Origin: Galdieria partita
Taxonomy: Eukaryota > Rhodophyta > Bangiophyceae > Galdieriales > Galdieriaceae
Length of the DNA: 64,000 nt
Assembly (NCBI GenBank): GCA_025991245.1
Contig: BQMJ01000077.1
Location: 62,001-126,000 of the forward strand
Reading direction: 5' to 3'
Below the pieces are notes generated by a model that saw only the letters and a program-made list of their open reading frames with translations, had not been told where the DNA came from and made no database searches. The position numbers and the translations under genes were made by a program. Shown here piece by piece: positions 10,007-20,200 of this stretch; within the stretch, counting starts at the first letter, position 1; every line of letters starts with the position of its first letter.

Positions 10007-11443
10007 TCATCGCGTCTTCCTCATACGATTGACAAATTGGGCCAATCTACTACGATGATTGGGTTCTTGTACCAGCTCCTCAGAAAGTCTCAGTAAAGTA
10101 AAGTATGACAAATCATATCCTTTACGACGACCCCAATCAGCTTTTCTTATGACTTCTTCATACTCCTCACTCTTTTCAAGTTCCAATGCTAAGATAATAT
10201 GTATTCCATTGGTCAAGTAACTCGTCCAAGAAAATAATTTTCCCGTCTTACCGTTTTCAGCTGAATAGGAAATGGAATGATTAGCAGCAATGGCCCAAGT
10301 TTCTCTTACTAAACTTTCAGGAGAGCACATGGCTAGTTTGTCTTCCCATTCATCACGTTTCTCAAAGCAGGTGAATACCCATGTCGCATGGTACTTTTTC
10401 AACAATAAAGCCAATTGTTGATAGAAATGAAAATCATGCGAAACATAATAACCAGCAATTGCTTCCGCTGCTCGATAAGGAGTACGATAGAACCAATGAA
10501 TTCCGGCAATCTTACAAGCTATTTCTACTTTTGAACTATCGACATGATTGTGAAATATATGGTGTGCTCTTTCCAGGATATGTTCGCCATGTGATAATAA
10601 TTTGTTGGAATACCATTTCAAAAATATTTTTCCTGCAGTGGTTTCAGCAATTCCTTTGGGTTCCGCAAAGAAAAGTGTCTGCCATGGCATCTCATTGTAC
10701 CCCGTTCCACAAGTTTTATAACAAGGAAATAATGGATGATCTTTCTCTATTTGCGTATCATCATTTGAAGTGATATAATGTAAATAGTCTTGTTGCATAA
10801 GTTGGTCATAACATTGAAAGGCTCCCATTCCTGGAAACTTCCAACGAGACAATGCAAAGGAAGGATAACGTAATTCACCAGAAGGTCCCATACTAACCTG
10901 AATTTGAACAATATGAGTGCCTAACCATTCCGAGAATTGTACATAAAAGGCTCTCATAAAGTCTTCATACATCTCTAAAGCAGTTCTCAGACGGACTCCC
11001 TCAAAACAAGGAAAAACTTGGGCATGATCAGCACTAAGTGATAAGCACTCAAAACTCTTTTGACCATCTTCATCAGTATAAAAGATAAACTCGTGTTCTG
11101 TTGTCAACTGTCTTACAAAGGGAGGCAAAGAAATCACCACTTGGTCACCTTCAGACTCACCACAAGTATGGAACGACAAAACTGCTTGAATTTTCAAGCC
11201 TCTTTCTATTGCCAACTGCAATATAGGACGATAACTAGAAAAGTCATAACAACCAGGTGTAGGTTCACAGAGGGACCACCAGACGTCCAACATAATTCCT
11301 TCAACTCCAACTTTTACGAGTTGATCGAATTGCCAAGCCAACACATTGAGTGGAAGAAACGCACTATTCAAAGGACACATGACATATACTCGTGTTTCAC
11401 CGTGAACGTCAGTCCACAAAGTCTTGAACCACTTCCGCCACAT
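10007..11443 (-). CDS. Beta-amylase (GH14)
   Basis: Releases maltose from non-reducing ends of alpha-1,4-glucans. Single exon, 478 residues. GH14 hallmarks are present: GVEGIMLDVWWSLCE (residues 47-60), LKIQAVLSFHTCGESEGD, GPSGELRYPSF with the catalytic acid Glu190, GIHWFYR, and TCFEKRDEW with the catalytic base Glu361 (equivalents of soybean Glu186 and Glu380). Only about 17 residues precede the domain, so there is no clear transit peptide. A cytosolic enzyme fits the cytosolic floridean starch of red algae. It is the middle gene of three on the minus strand (ferrochelatase, beta-amylase, Mpv17); each gap is 120 bp or less. Confidence 0.95.
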   Translation of the reverse strand: MWRKWFKTLWTDVHGETRVYVMCPLNSAFLPLNVLAWQFDQLVKVGVEGIMLDVWWSLCEPTPGCYDFSSYRPILQLAIERGLKIQAVLSFHTCGESEGDQVVISLPPFVRQLTTEHEFIFYTDEDGQKSFECLSLSADHAQVFPCFEGVRLRTALEMYEDFMRAFYVQFSEWLGTHIVQIQVSMGPSGELRYPSFALSRWKFPGMGAFQCYDQLMQQDYLHYITSNDDTQIEKDHPLFPCYKTCGTGYNEMPWQTLFFAEPKGIAETTAGKIFLKWYSNKLLSHGEHILERAHHIFHNHVDSSKVEIACKIAGIHWFYRTPYRAAEAIAGYYVSHDFHFYQQLALLLKKYHATWVFTCFEKRDEWEDKLAMCSPESLVRETWAIAANHSISYSAENGKTGKLFSWTSYLTNGIHIILALELEKSEEYEEVIRKADWGRRKGYDLSYFTLLRLSEELVQEPNHRSRLAQFVNRMRKTR

Positions 11444-11563
11444 GGCCTTGAGTCAATTTCTCCACTTGAAGTGTTACGTAAAGATCCACGTTTCTGTAAA
11501 ATCACCTCACAAGTACTAAAAATATTCCTTTATGTGAAAAAATTCGAAAACTTGTATATCCGT

Positions 11564-12934
11564 TCAATGAGATCCCTTCAACTCCCAAGGACAAGAGTCT
11601 TTTAATATTCTGATCAGAGCTTCTGCCCATATTGGTGAGGAATTCAAACATGGCACAAGGAAAAATTCTTCGCCTCCTGCTTCTAAGAAAGTTTCTTTAC
11701 CTCGAATGCCAATTTCTTCCAAAGTCTCTAAACAATCGGCAATAAAGGATGGAACTACTACTCCAAGACGTTTGATACCACGCTGAGCCAAAGTAACTAA
11801 AACTTGATCCGTATATGGCTTTATCCATTCAACTCCAGCAGCAGCAAGCCTGCTCTGGAACGCAACAGTATAATTTGCTTCTGATAAGCCAAGTTTCTTG
11901 GATAATAGTCTCGCTGTTTCAAAAGATTGTGCTCGATAACAGTTACGATTGGCTTGAGTAATACGACCACAACAGTCTTCAAACTGAAGACAATGAATGC
12001 GAGTCTCGTCAGTCCGAATGCAATGCTTTTCAGGAACACCATGGAAACTGATCAACAAATGGTCGCACTTTTCCAAATTCTCTCCCAAATGCTTACGAAT
12101 CATCTGAGCATACGCAGAAATATATGCATCATGATCATAAAATGCTGGAACGACATGAAGATAAGGAGTCGCATATACTTTGGAAGCCTCACGATAGGCA
12201 ATCTCTATACAAGACCCCGTTGAGGAAGAAGCATACTGAGGAAATAGAGGTAACAATACTATTCTGTCAATTCCTCTCTGACGAAAATAAACAAGTGACT
12301 CAGGGATGGAAGGATCACTAAACTGCATGGCAACTCGAATGTCATAGTGCTCCTCTCCTAGTTTCTCTTGTAAACACTTGGCCATATCAAGACAATGGTA
12401 AATCAACGGAGAACCTCTTTCACTATCCCAAATATTAGAATACGCAGCGGCAGACTCTTTTGGACGTGTTCTCAATATAAACAAATTGAGAACTAGAAAC
12501 CTTAAAACGGGATGCAAGTCGACCACTCTTCCATCACTTAAAAACCTTCTAAGATACTCTCGAACGTCGGAAACATCCAAAGAAGCTGGCGATCCCGTAT
12601 TAATAAGTAGAACTCCGGTTCTTCCCTTGTGACGCAATTCAGAACTGCGAGAATCTGGACGCAAATGTTCTGAGAGCTTTCCATCTTGTGTGAAGGTAGT
12701 TATCTTAGAAGAGTTACTATAAGTTACAAAAGGTGCCACTTGCTCCATGTGCCACTTTTGTCTTCCATCTGTGTCGAGGAGTTTTCGCGAACTTGTAAGC
12801 CTTGCACGTTGTATAAACTGCGACAAGCCGTGAATGTAACGAAACTTGGCAGAATTTATTCTCATTACACATGAATTTCCCTTGCAATGTAAAAGTTTAC
12901 AAGAATAGCCGACGAATAATAGCATAGCCTGCAT
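11564..12934 (-). CDS. hemH: Ferrochelatase, organelle-targeted
   Basis: Inserts Fe2+ into protoporphyrin IX, the last step of haem synthesis. Single exon, 456 residues. The core begins near residue 104 (GRTGVLLINTGSPAS). The active-site motif LLISFHGVPEKH holds His298. PSFIADCLETLEE holds Glu403, equivalent to human Glu343. QSRLAAAGVEWIKPYTD and PLFPQYASSSTGS also fit the family. The first roughly 100 residues are Ser/Arg/Lys-rich and consistent with a plastid or mitochondrial presequence. There is no C-terminal chlorophyll-binding extension as in the plant plastid isoforms. The gene diverges from S-formylglutathione hydrolase across 106 bp containing a GGCGCC palindrome. Confidence 0.95.
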   Translation of the reverse strand: MQAMLLFVGYSCKLLHCKGNSCVMRINSAKFRYIHGLSQFIQRARLTSSRKLLDTDGRQKWHMEQVAPFVTYSNSSKITTFTQDGKLSEHLRPDSRSSELRHKGRTGVLLINTGSPASLDVSDVREYLRRFLSDGRVVDLHPVLRFLVLNLFILRTRPKESAAAYSNIWDSERGSPLIYHCLDMAKCLQEKLGEEHYDIRVAMQFSDPSIPESLVYFRQRGIDRIVLLPLFPQYASSSTGSCIEIAYREASKVYATPYLHVVPAFYDHDAYISAYAQMIRKHLGENLEKCDHLLISFHGVPEKHCIRTDETRIHCLQFEDCCGRITQANRNCYRAQSFETARLLSKKLGLSEANYTVAFQSRLAAAGVEWIKPYTDQVLVTLAQRGIKRLGVVVPSFIADCLETLEEIGIRGKETFLEAGGEEFFLVPCLNSSPIWAEALIRILKDSCPWELKGSH

Positions 12935-12976
12935 TATGCACCTTACTTACTAAGGTGCCAAAAAGAGCCAAAAAAA

Positions 12977-12982
12977 GGCGCC
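12977..12982. promoter_or_regulatory. GGCGCC palindrome in a bidirectional promoter
   Basis: This element sits in the 106 bp between the start codons of ferrochelatase (-) and S-formylglutathione hydrolase (+). It is flanked by an A-tract on one side (AAAAAAAGGCGCCAAG). A similar half-site, GGTGCCAAAAAGAG, lies about 20 bp away. Confidence 0.4.
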
Positions 12983-13040
12983 AAGTGCTTTTTTCTTCCC
13001 GAGAACACAATGATCAGAGGCTGAAAAAATTGATTGAGAA

Positions 13041-14101
13041 ATGGCGCAAGTTGAGAAACTTTCATCTTCCAAGTGCTTCGAAGGTTATGTTTGTCGCTAT
13101 AGTCACGTTTCTTCCAGTCTGGGGAACTTGGAAGCAAAGTTTTCAGTATATTGGCCGCCAACAACCAAAGTAGCGGTAAGTGATTCCTGTTTGGGACGTG
13201 AATGAACAAAGCAAAGATTTCCTTTTGCTAGACTGAGAAACAGCCTATCCTCTATTGGTTGAGTGGATTGACTTGCACGGACGAAAACATGATGATGAAA
13301 GCAGGTGCTCAACGAATATGCAGTGAACTAGGCTTGATTCTGGTTTGTCCAGATACTTCTCCAAGAGGGTCAGGTATGGTCCACTAGTGTCGCCGCTCTT
13401 GTCTCAAGTTGTATTGTCAGGCATACCGGGCGAGGATGATGCATATGATTTTGGTACGGGTGCAGGTAATCGAACGTATTGGTTCGAGCTTCCAGTTTAC
13501 TGGTTTTATAAGGTTTTTATGTCAATGCAACCACTCCAGGATATTCTCAATATTATAGAATGTTTGATTATGTGACCAAAGAGTTACCACAAGTTATGGA
13601 GAACAATTTTGGAGTGAAAAGTTCGAAGAAGAGTATTTTTGGTCACTCGATGGGTGGACATGGTGCTCTCATCTGTTCTTTAAAGCTCCCTGGTGAATAC
13701 TGTTCAGTTTCTGCTTTTGCACCTATAAGTAATCCTGTAAGGAGAAACGTTTTATATTTATAGTTGGGTTTGATATTAGTTAGGTGCAATGTGACTGGGG
13801 GAAGAAGGCGTTTGGTGGTTATTTAGGTGCAGAAAATAAAGAATCCTGGCGAGATTACGATGCTACGGAACTTGTCAAAAAAGGTTGTCGATTTCCAAAG
13901 GAGATTCTAATTGATCAAGGAACGGAAGATAACTTTTACAAACAGAAGCAATTGTTACCGGAAAACTTTCAACAAGCTTGTCAATCAACAGGGCAACCAG
14001 TTGAATTGCGCTATCAAGAAGGTTATGACCACAGTTATTACTTTATTGCTACTTTTATAGAGGATCATATTCGGTTTCATGCCAAAGCTTTGTTGTCGTA
14101 G
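13041..14101 (+). CDS. S-formylglutathione hydrolase (esterase D)
   Basis: Hydrolyses S-formylglutathione to formate and glutathione in formaldehyde detoxification; expected in the cytosol. Five exons: 13041-13175, 13238-13373, 13421-13465, 13513-13736 and 13784-14101, giving 285 residues (family about 280). Joining gives the conserved run [44 protein letters not shown]. The nucleophile Ser is in [12 protein letters not shown], the Asp in [12 protein letters not shown] and the His in EGYDHSYYF. Exon 3 is only 45 nt. The next gene starts 115 bp downstream on the same strand. Confidence 0.95.
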
Positions 14102-14215
14102 AAATGGAGATAAAAGATTTATTTGGTTATTCTAAAACAAAGCGTCATCCAATTAGTTGACAACATTGTTTGATTGATAATAGTAGCTGATCACTTTTCA
14201 TGTAATTGACAACTT

Positions 14216-15415
14216 ATGAGCAATGAATACAGGTATCCTTCTGCTGCTTTGTGGAACAGTTGCTCCCAGTATTGTAGTCACTGTAAAGACGCTGTTTTAC
14301 AACTTGCTCTTATTAACAGTACAAGTGGTTGCCAACAAGGAAGGGAGTTTGTGGATTGGTTTCAACAAAGGCTGGGTGAAGAAAGAGTCTTTTTGATATC
14401 CTCCCAGCAACAAGTAAGAAATATATTGGAAATAAATATTTGTTGTAGCAATTGGAAGATATTCGTCTGTGGCGGTGATGGAACTTGTAATCTTGTTGTC
14501 CAAGTTTTACAGTTTTGTCCTTGGAACGTCTGTATGATACATATTCCTACTGGAACTGGAAATGAGTTGGCTCGTTCACTAGGTTGGGGAGGTTCCTGTG
14601 GTAATTTTATGCAGCTTCAACGGCTCGTAAACTATGTGGAAGTTGCAAAGATTGAGGCTATGGATGTCTGGAACGTTAGAGTACATACGTCTTATGAAGA
14701 GTCAAAAACCTTTCGTAAGCCTACTTGTATGATAGGCTTTCTAAGCTTAGGTATCGACGCACAAGTTGAGTTATGTTTCAATGAATCTAGATGGAGGAAT
14801 CCTTCAAGTTATCAATATAAATGGTTAAATATAGCAAAATACGGATGGTATGGTTTACAGACTATGTGGAAATGGCTCCATATTGGCGGTATCTATGAAT
14901 TTGTAGATTCGTTTGAAGTAGATAATATTCCTTTGAATATTCCTGCACACATTCAGTCTATCATTCTGTTGAATCTTCCAAGTTATGGAGCGGGAGCCTT
15001 TCCTATAAAGCAGAGTTCCAATTCTTCCAATCAGGTAAGTCACAGAGTCTATTGAAAGATTCCTAACGATTCGAAAGTGGAAAATATTTGGTAATGATGG
15101 AGTTTTAGAAGTTGTGGGAATATCCAGTCTCTTTCATTTCTTAAGCCTTGAGTTGGGGATGTCTGCCAGAAAGCTTGGTCAAGGAAGAAGTGTTTCTATT
15201 CGACTCAAACAAAGTAAATTACCGCTTGCTATTCAGGTATTTGATGTTGTTATTTGTATAGGATGTCAGCTCTCATATGTTCCTAGGTAGACGGCGAACC
15301 TTGGAGTTTGCGTTCAGGGACTATACAAATCACTGCGAGCGATAAAAAACAACATTTTGCGTTGGGTCCTTTCTATCAAAAGTATTCATCGCATTTTGTC
15401 CAATTTGCAGAATAA
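14216..15415 (+). CDS. Diacylglycerol kinase catalytic-domain protein
   Basis: Predicted lipid kinase making phosphatidic acid from diacylglycerol. Three exons: 14216-15034, 15078-15236 and 15287-15415, giving 368 residues. The catalytic half has the ATP loop KIFVCGGDGT (residues 81-90), then IPTGTGNELARSLGWGG. The accessory half has MIGFLSLGIDAQV, LNLPSYGAG, then after the first splice GNDGVLEVVGI and ARKLGQGRSVSIRL, and after the second VDGEPW. This order is typical of DGK rather than sphingosine kinase. There is no C1 domain or PH domain, as in compact plant cluster II/III enzymes. Residues QQVRNILEINICC near 66 contain a GTAAG...TAG-like stretch, but its 35-nt length would break the frame, so I keep it as coding. 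Confidence 0.88.
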
Positions 15416-15474
15416 ACCGGAGAATTCAGCTTTCTTCAAATTATCAAAATACAATCTCGTACAATAATTACTTT

Positions 15475-16335
15475 TTATACCATTTTACTCAACCGATTGA
15501 TTTCTTCCTCTATTTGTCTACGTTCTTCATCTATTTCTCTTGATCTTTCATTCAAACCAAGTACTTTGGAACGAATCATATCTCTGGCGTTTTTGATTTT
15601 CTCCAAGTCTTGTGCCTCTTGACACGTAAAATCCAAAACTAATCCAATACTGGTTACTAAATATGCGATAGAAGTAATGCTTTCCTTACAATATTTCTGC
15701 AACTCTGTGTCAACTGTTCTTTGTGGTCCCATACGTAATATAGCCAACAATTCTTCAGGAGGATCTTGAAATACAAGTTCTTCATAGAATTCACTTACAA
15801 CTGGTTCTTCTGCACTTTGTTCTTTTGGTGGGTGGGGAAATAACTAACCAAACCACTTTCATTCCGTATTCCAATCATACAACTCAACTTACTCGTAGTG
15901 GATGAATTAGTTCTACAGGATTTTCTAGATTATCTACAAAAAAGATGCGCATAATAAGATCAAATTCTCCCCAACCAGTTTCTGTTAGTTCAAAAGGAGG
16001 CCGGGTTACAACTGCTCATACGATGAACATCTTCATAGAAAAGCCTTAGGTAAGACGACTTTACCTCTTTTAGAAGGATGAAAACTTTCGTGAAGGTGAA
16101 ACTCAACATATCTAATAAAGTAAGACAAGTCTTCGTTCCTTGAACCTCGAATATATGCAGTCCATCGGTGAGAGTGCCACTAAATCCGCTTCCAACGTGA
16201 ATAGCAACTGAGAATATAAGTTTTACAAACCTCGTCAGCTTCTGGACCAAGCCAAAAAGCAATAGAACCTTGAACAATAGGAACTGCGACAGTAGCACCT
16301 TTGGCACGTGCCTTTGGAGAAGAGGAAGCTTTCAT
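15475..16335 (-). CDS. YEATS-domain protein (GAS41/YAF9-like)
   Basis: Chromatin reader that binds acylated histone H3; subunit of NuA4/SWR1-type complexes in other eukaryotes. Four exons: 16335-16231, 16179-16065, 16011-15893 and 15843-15475, giving 235 residues, a normal GAS41/YAF9 length. The assembled YEATS domain reads [47 protein letters not shown], then [18 protein letters not shown], with aromatic-cage residues in the expected places. A linker [15 protein letters not shown], as in GAS41, leads to a C-terminal coiled coil (residues about 185-235). The promoter carries GGCGCC 25 bp upstream of the start. Confidence 0.93.
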
Positions 16336-16359
16336 GAGAGAAACTCATACACCAAAAAA

Positions 16360-16365
16360 GGCGCC
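16360..16365. promoter_or_regulatory. GGCGCC palindrome upstream of the YEATS gene
   Basis: On the minus strand it reads ATTTGGCGCCTTTTTT, 25 bp before the YEATS ATG. It lies in the 120 bp between that ATG and the stop of the upstream gene on the same strand. Confidence 0.4.
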
Positions 16366-16455
16366 AAATCTATGGATAGAAAACTGCATGAGCACATCAG
16401 AACTTTGGACAAGCTGCACTTTCACAAAATATATCAACTAGAAATTGTCTTATTA

Positions 16456-17623
16456 TTAAAACCCACTCAAGTGGCTTCGGCTTTTCTTTATGAGAGACAA
16501 AAACAACCTCAACAAATGTTCTACTTTGGTACTATGCTGACTGCTGCTCTTGTCAAATTTTCCATTTTCTCTACATTGCAATAAATGGCTCTCCAGTGCT
16601 TCCAAAGGAGTAGACAACTGGAAAAACTGGTCGTCTGACAAACAACAAAGCAAATATACTGTGCCTTGCAACCATTCCAATAGACTGCGATTGGTTAGAG
16701 GATCAACTTGGCAAAAGAAAATGAGCAATTTTTCTAGTCTTCCATATTGCAGAAGAGAATCTTGTGCATTCCATACAAGTCCTTGGCTTGGAAATTGAAG
16801 CATCAGTCTATTCAATAGCTCCGTTAAAATAACAAGTGGAAGTCCGCTATCAAGAATGCTATAAAGAACTGTCTCTCTATTTTCCCAACAAGGTCTCCAT
16901 TTTCTCCAAAACAACTCCACAACTCCAGTGATATCTATCAAAACACCACGAGCTTCTGAACCACGGTCTCTCACTTGAGCAGTCTGGGCTGTTTTCATAG
17001 CGTGTTCGAGTTGGGCAAATAGATCTTCCAACTCTTGCAACTTTTCTTCCACTTGATGTCTATGTAACTTAAGAACTTTGGATAGCTTCTTATCGGCACG
17101 ATTGGAAAACGAACCAAAGAGTTTCCGACAACGTCTTTCGGTTCGAGTCACAAAAACTTCCATAAAAGCTTCTTTGAGAATCTTAAAAACTCTCTTTCGA
17201 TAAAACTCTACATCATATTGAATAAATAGTTGAGTGTTGAGCTGTCCCACAGTCTTTGTTGAAGCCATTAGTTTTTCCTGTACCAATAAAGTCCACTCAG
17301 GAAAATCCATAGTACTGCAAACAACTTGTTCAAGAGAGGAGCCAAAGTATACAGTACTCATATACACACCTATTATTTAAACTTTCAGAAATTATATTAC
17401 TCAATTGGTTATTCTTGTCAGAATCCAGCAACTGTTGCAAGTTGTCCTTTTTCCAAAGAAACCATTTTTCCAACGCTTCATCATATTCCCGGAGAGCTTC
17501 TTTCAAAGAATAGACACCTAAATTCATACCTCGCTCTACATTGGGTTCGACTGCCAGTAAAAGCTGCCTCCACTCTACTTTTCCACCTAACGGGTGACTT
17601 GAAGAATTGAGCTGACTAGACAT
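16456..17623 (-). CDS. Unrecognised alpha-helical protein, 370 residues
   Basis: Two exons, 17623-17370 and 17314-16456, joined by a 55-nt intron; the ATG at 17623 is the first in frame. The predicted chain is nearly all helix: an N-terminal third with EWRQLLLAVEPNVERG and a basic segment (YRKRVFKILKEAFMEVF ... RTERRCRKLF), a central heptad stretch (LSKVLKLHRHQVEEKLQELEDLF), and a Leu/Trp-rich C-terminal half such as ENRETVLYSILDSGLPLVI and LLEWLQGTVYLLCCL. It looks like a tethering- or scaffold-type protein, but I recognise no family. It diverges from the next gene with only 35 bp between start codons. Confidence 0.75.
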
Positions 17624-17658
17624 TCTGTTCTCTCCAATGGAATACAAGAAAAAAAGAA

Positions 17659-19098
17659 ATGGCGCAATTTTTGCTTGGAAATCTCATCATGCTCTCTGTT
17701 GGCTTTAGTTGTGCTACTTGTTGTACTCAATCGTGGAATACCAGAGTCTTGTCAAGTAGAAATAAATGCGTTTATTTTTCAAAAGGAAGTTTTCTAATTG
17801 CACCTCGGAGGGCTTGTCCTTGTTGGGAAACCAAAAGACTAGCTTTAATGGTGGCTGATGGTGCCCGAATTGCTCCTGATAGAAACGAGTCTCTTCTAGG
17901 TATATTCTATTTTAGTAAACCTGATGAACTGCCTCGTTTGGTTCAAGAGCACCTTGATGAACTGGATGAAGACTTTTATGCATTTCTACAGTTTAAGATT
18001 GATTCAGCATCGGATGTGGAGGAGAGAAATGCTCTCAAAATACTCAAGGATGCTCTTACAGATATCATTCAGAGTTTAGGAAAAGAAGCTTTGGAACAAC
18101 TTGTTTCCCAAGGACCTAGTGCCTCTGATTCCAACGTGGACAAACTAAACTCTACCGGAACCAGTTATGATGCAGCAAGTTATGACTCTTTGATAGATTC
18201 TCTTTTGAATAGAGAGGATACGAAGACTGGAGTCGAGGCAGAGTATGATAAGTTGGATGGCTACTTTCTAGAAAGATTAGAGTGGAGAATTCGACAAGCA
18301 AGTGGCGATACGTTTGACAAGGTAAATTTCGTGTTCGAGTCAAAGAAGCATGATTGAAATATCTTTCCTAGTTGGTACTCTTGGATAATACCATACAAGA
18401 AGTGGTACAAGATAGAATGAAGTTGGCAGGAAAGAGGTTGAGCGATGCTCTTCAGTGTGGTTCACCTGAGATTATCGAAAGGAAGTTTGAAGAGATGAAT
18501 CGACGAGGAGAAATAGATAGCGCGTTACTGCTATTACTATCGGCGAATATTGAGGAAGCACGGAAACAAAATTCGATGCAAGCTGTCAAGGTATTGGAAA
18601 GGTTGCAGAATAAAGTGGCTCAGTTAAAGGTGAGCGGAAGCATTTATTATGAAATGTTTTTATTGAATGAGTCCAAAGGATCAGTCTACTTCTCCAGAAG
18701 TTGCACTGGTGCGTCAATTGTTGAGAACGGAGAACGAAGAAGCGAGAAGAGAAATTGTAAAGAAAGCCTTTTCTGTAGGTCCTTCAATATATCTGGCAGA
18801 TGGAAGTGTAGCTCCATCGAAACCCAAAGTCAATGGAAAAAAGTTTATTCAAGTTCTTAAGAAGTTGAAAGAAGATTTTGGGAATGTTGACTTTATATTT
18901 TCGCAGAAATTGGACACAATTGCAGAAGAAAGTGAAAGAGTAGTTTCAGAAATATTAGAGATGGCACAACTGGATAAGGATGCCATGCAGGAAGATGCGT
19001 TTTATCGTCAAAGAGTTTCTGTTTGGGAATTGGCTGAATGGGAAGAACGCTATGAACAACAAGGGAAGCAAGCTCCTTGGCAAAAGTGGTTTACGTAA
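17659..19098 (+). CDS. Plastid-targeted conserved helical protein of unknown function
   Basis: Three exons, 17659-18321, 18372-18629 and 18679-19098, giving 446 residues. The last acceptor (CCAAAG before 18679) is chosen because it keeps frame. The N-terminal 60 residues are hydrophobic then Arg/Ser-rich with no acidic residues, typical of a plastid (or other organelle) presequence. The mature part is acidic and helical: LVQEHLDELDEDFYAFLQFKI, AEYDKLDGYFLERLEWRI, VVQDRMKLAGKRLSDALQ, and a C-terminal block ending in WELAEWEERYEQQGK. It resembles uncharacterised chloroplast proteins of plants and algae, but I cannot name the family with confidence. Confidence 0.8.
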
Positions 19099-19130
19099 TA
19101 AAGAAGGGCAAAGGATATTATTTTTAGAAA

Positions 19131-20126
19131 ATGGAATCTTCATCAGGAAGAGATGTTGTATTTGTCGTTATTGGCGTTGTAAGCCACCGAGTCTTTTGCG
19201 TATAGCTTATCGTAGAAGAGTGTTTCTACAACTAGTCAATCAGTTGAAACTAGATTGTGCCTCTTCAAGTCTATCTTCTTCTCTTGTTGATTCAGAAGCG
19301 CATTTTGAACTACCAGAATATGGTGTGGTTGGAATGGTAGAATGTGAAGAGTCGAGTGTTGGTAGCCTAAGCAAACAACCTCCTTCTATGTATATGAAAT
19401 TTGTTATTAAAAGTGTTTTAGATTCTTTCATAGAAGAAACTTTTATTAGCAAAGAAGAACCGCAACATTCTTTTTCTCTTTATCGACTTGAGTGTTTGGT
19501 GAGACAAGCCTTTGAACAATTTCCTATTTCCAATATATTATCCTGTTGCATCCTGAAGATGGAAGGAGAACGACTCTTTTGTGCTACTATTGGGACTTGT
19601 GGTTTTCTAGTAATACGAGATGATAAAGTATTTTATGATACACGTCCTTCTTGTCTGCAGATATTGGAAAGTGCTTATGAAAGTAATAGTCCAAAGGAAG
19701 AGTTGTCTTATCTATCCAGTCATATTCGATATAAAGAAATTTCTGTTCAAGAGGATGATTTGGTTATTATTGGCAATCGAGGGTAAGTAGAGACACAAAT
19801 AGCAATCATTCTTAACAATGGTTGGGAGGTTTTTGTGGAATATTTCTAATGAGCAGATCATTGCATATCTTCGTCCTGTTTCGAATAGTTTTGACTCTAC
19901 ATTGTCTATTGCTAATTATACCAGTTTGGGTCATTTTCGTCAAGATGATCCTCGAATGATCAGTTATATGTTGTCACATATTGCCTATGATTTTGCGGAT
20001 AATGGAAGTTTTCAAAGTTTAGACTATCCAAGAAATAATCGTTTGTTATTTCCTACATCTTCACTCTATCCTATTTCTAATATTCATTTGGTTGCTTGTA
20101 TTTCTTGTATAGTTCGTCGCCTATGA
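19131..20126 (+). CDS. PP2C/PTC7-like protein lacking metal ligands (probable pseudophosphatase)
   Basis: Three exons inferred: 19131-19178, 19244-19782 and 19829-20126, giving 294 residues. The first exon is chosen because its ATG does not overlap the upstream gene and a 65-nt intron restores frame; it is the least certain part. The chain follows the PTC7/Azr1 branch of PP2C in order: SNILSCCILKMEGERLFCATIG, CGFLVIRDDKVFY, LVIIGNRGFLWNISNEQIIAYL, and a final strand IHLVACISCIV. The acidic residues that bind Mn/Mg in the family are missing: GDSGF reads GTCGF, GTDGLFDN reads GNRGFLWN, the DGVGG site reads VECEESS, and the last DD site reads ISN. It cannot be a normal PP2C. Conserved length and frame argue for a kept scaffold role. 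Confidence 0.7.
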
Positions 20127-20200
20127 AAGTCCATTGGACCCATGGAGAGGAAAGCAGTCATTTCTTCCCGTTTGGCTATTGTGTGGTTTGTAAATAGAAA

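Noticed and set aside
14416-14450. GTAAG...TAG stretch in the DGK gene as an intron
   Set aside because: It is 35 nt long and removing it breaks the frame before the GGDGT motif; read-through gives a plausible helix.
19052-19130. Earlier in-frame ATG (19052) for the PP2C-like gene
   Set aside because: It would overlap the upstream coding region by 47 bp and adds a basic stretch unlike the family; the spliced start at 19131 is simpler.
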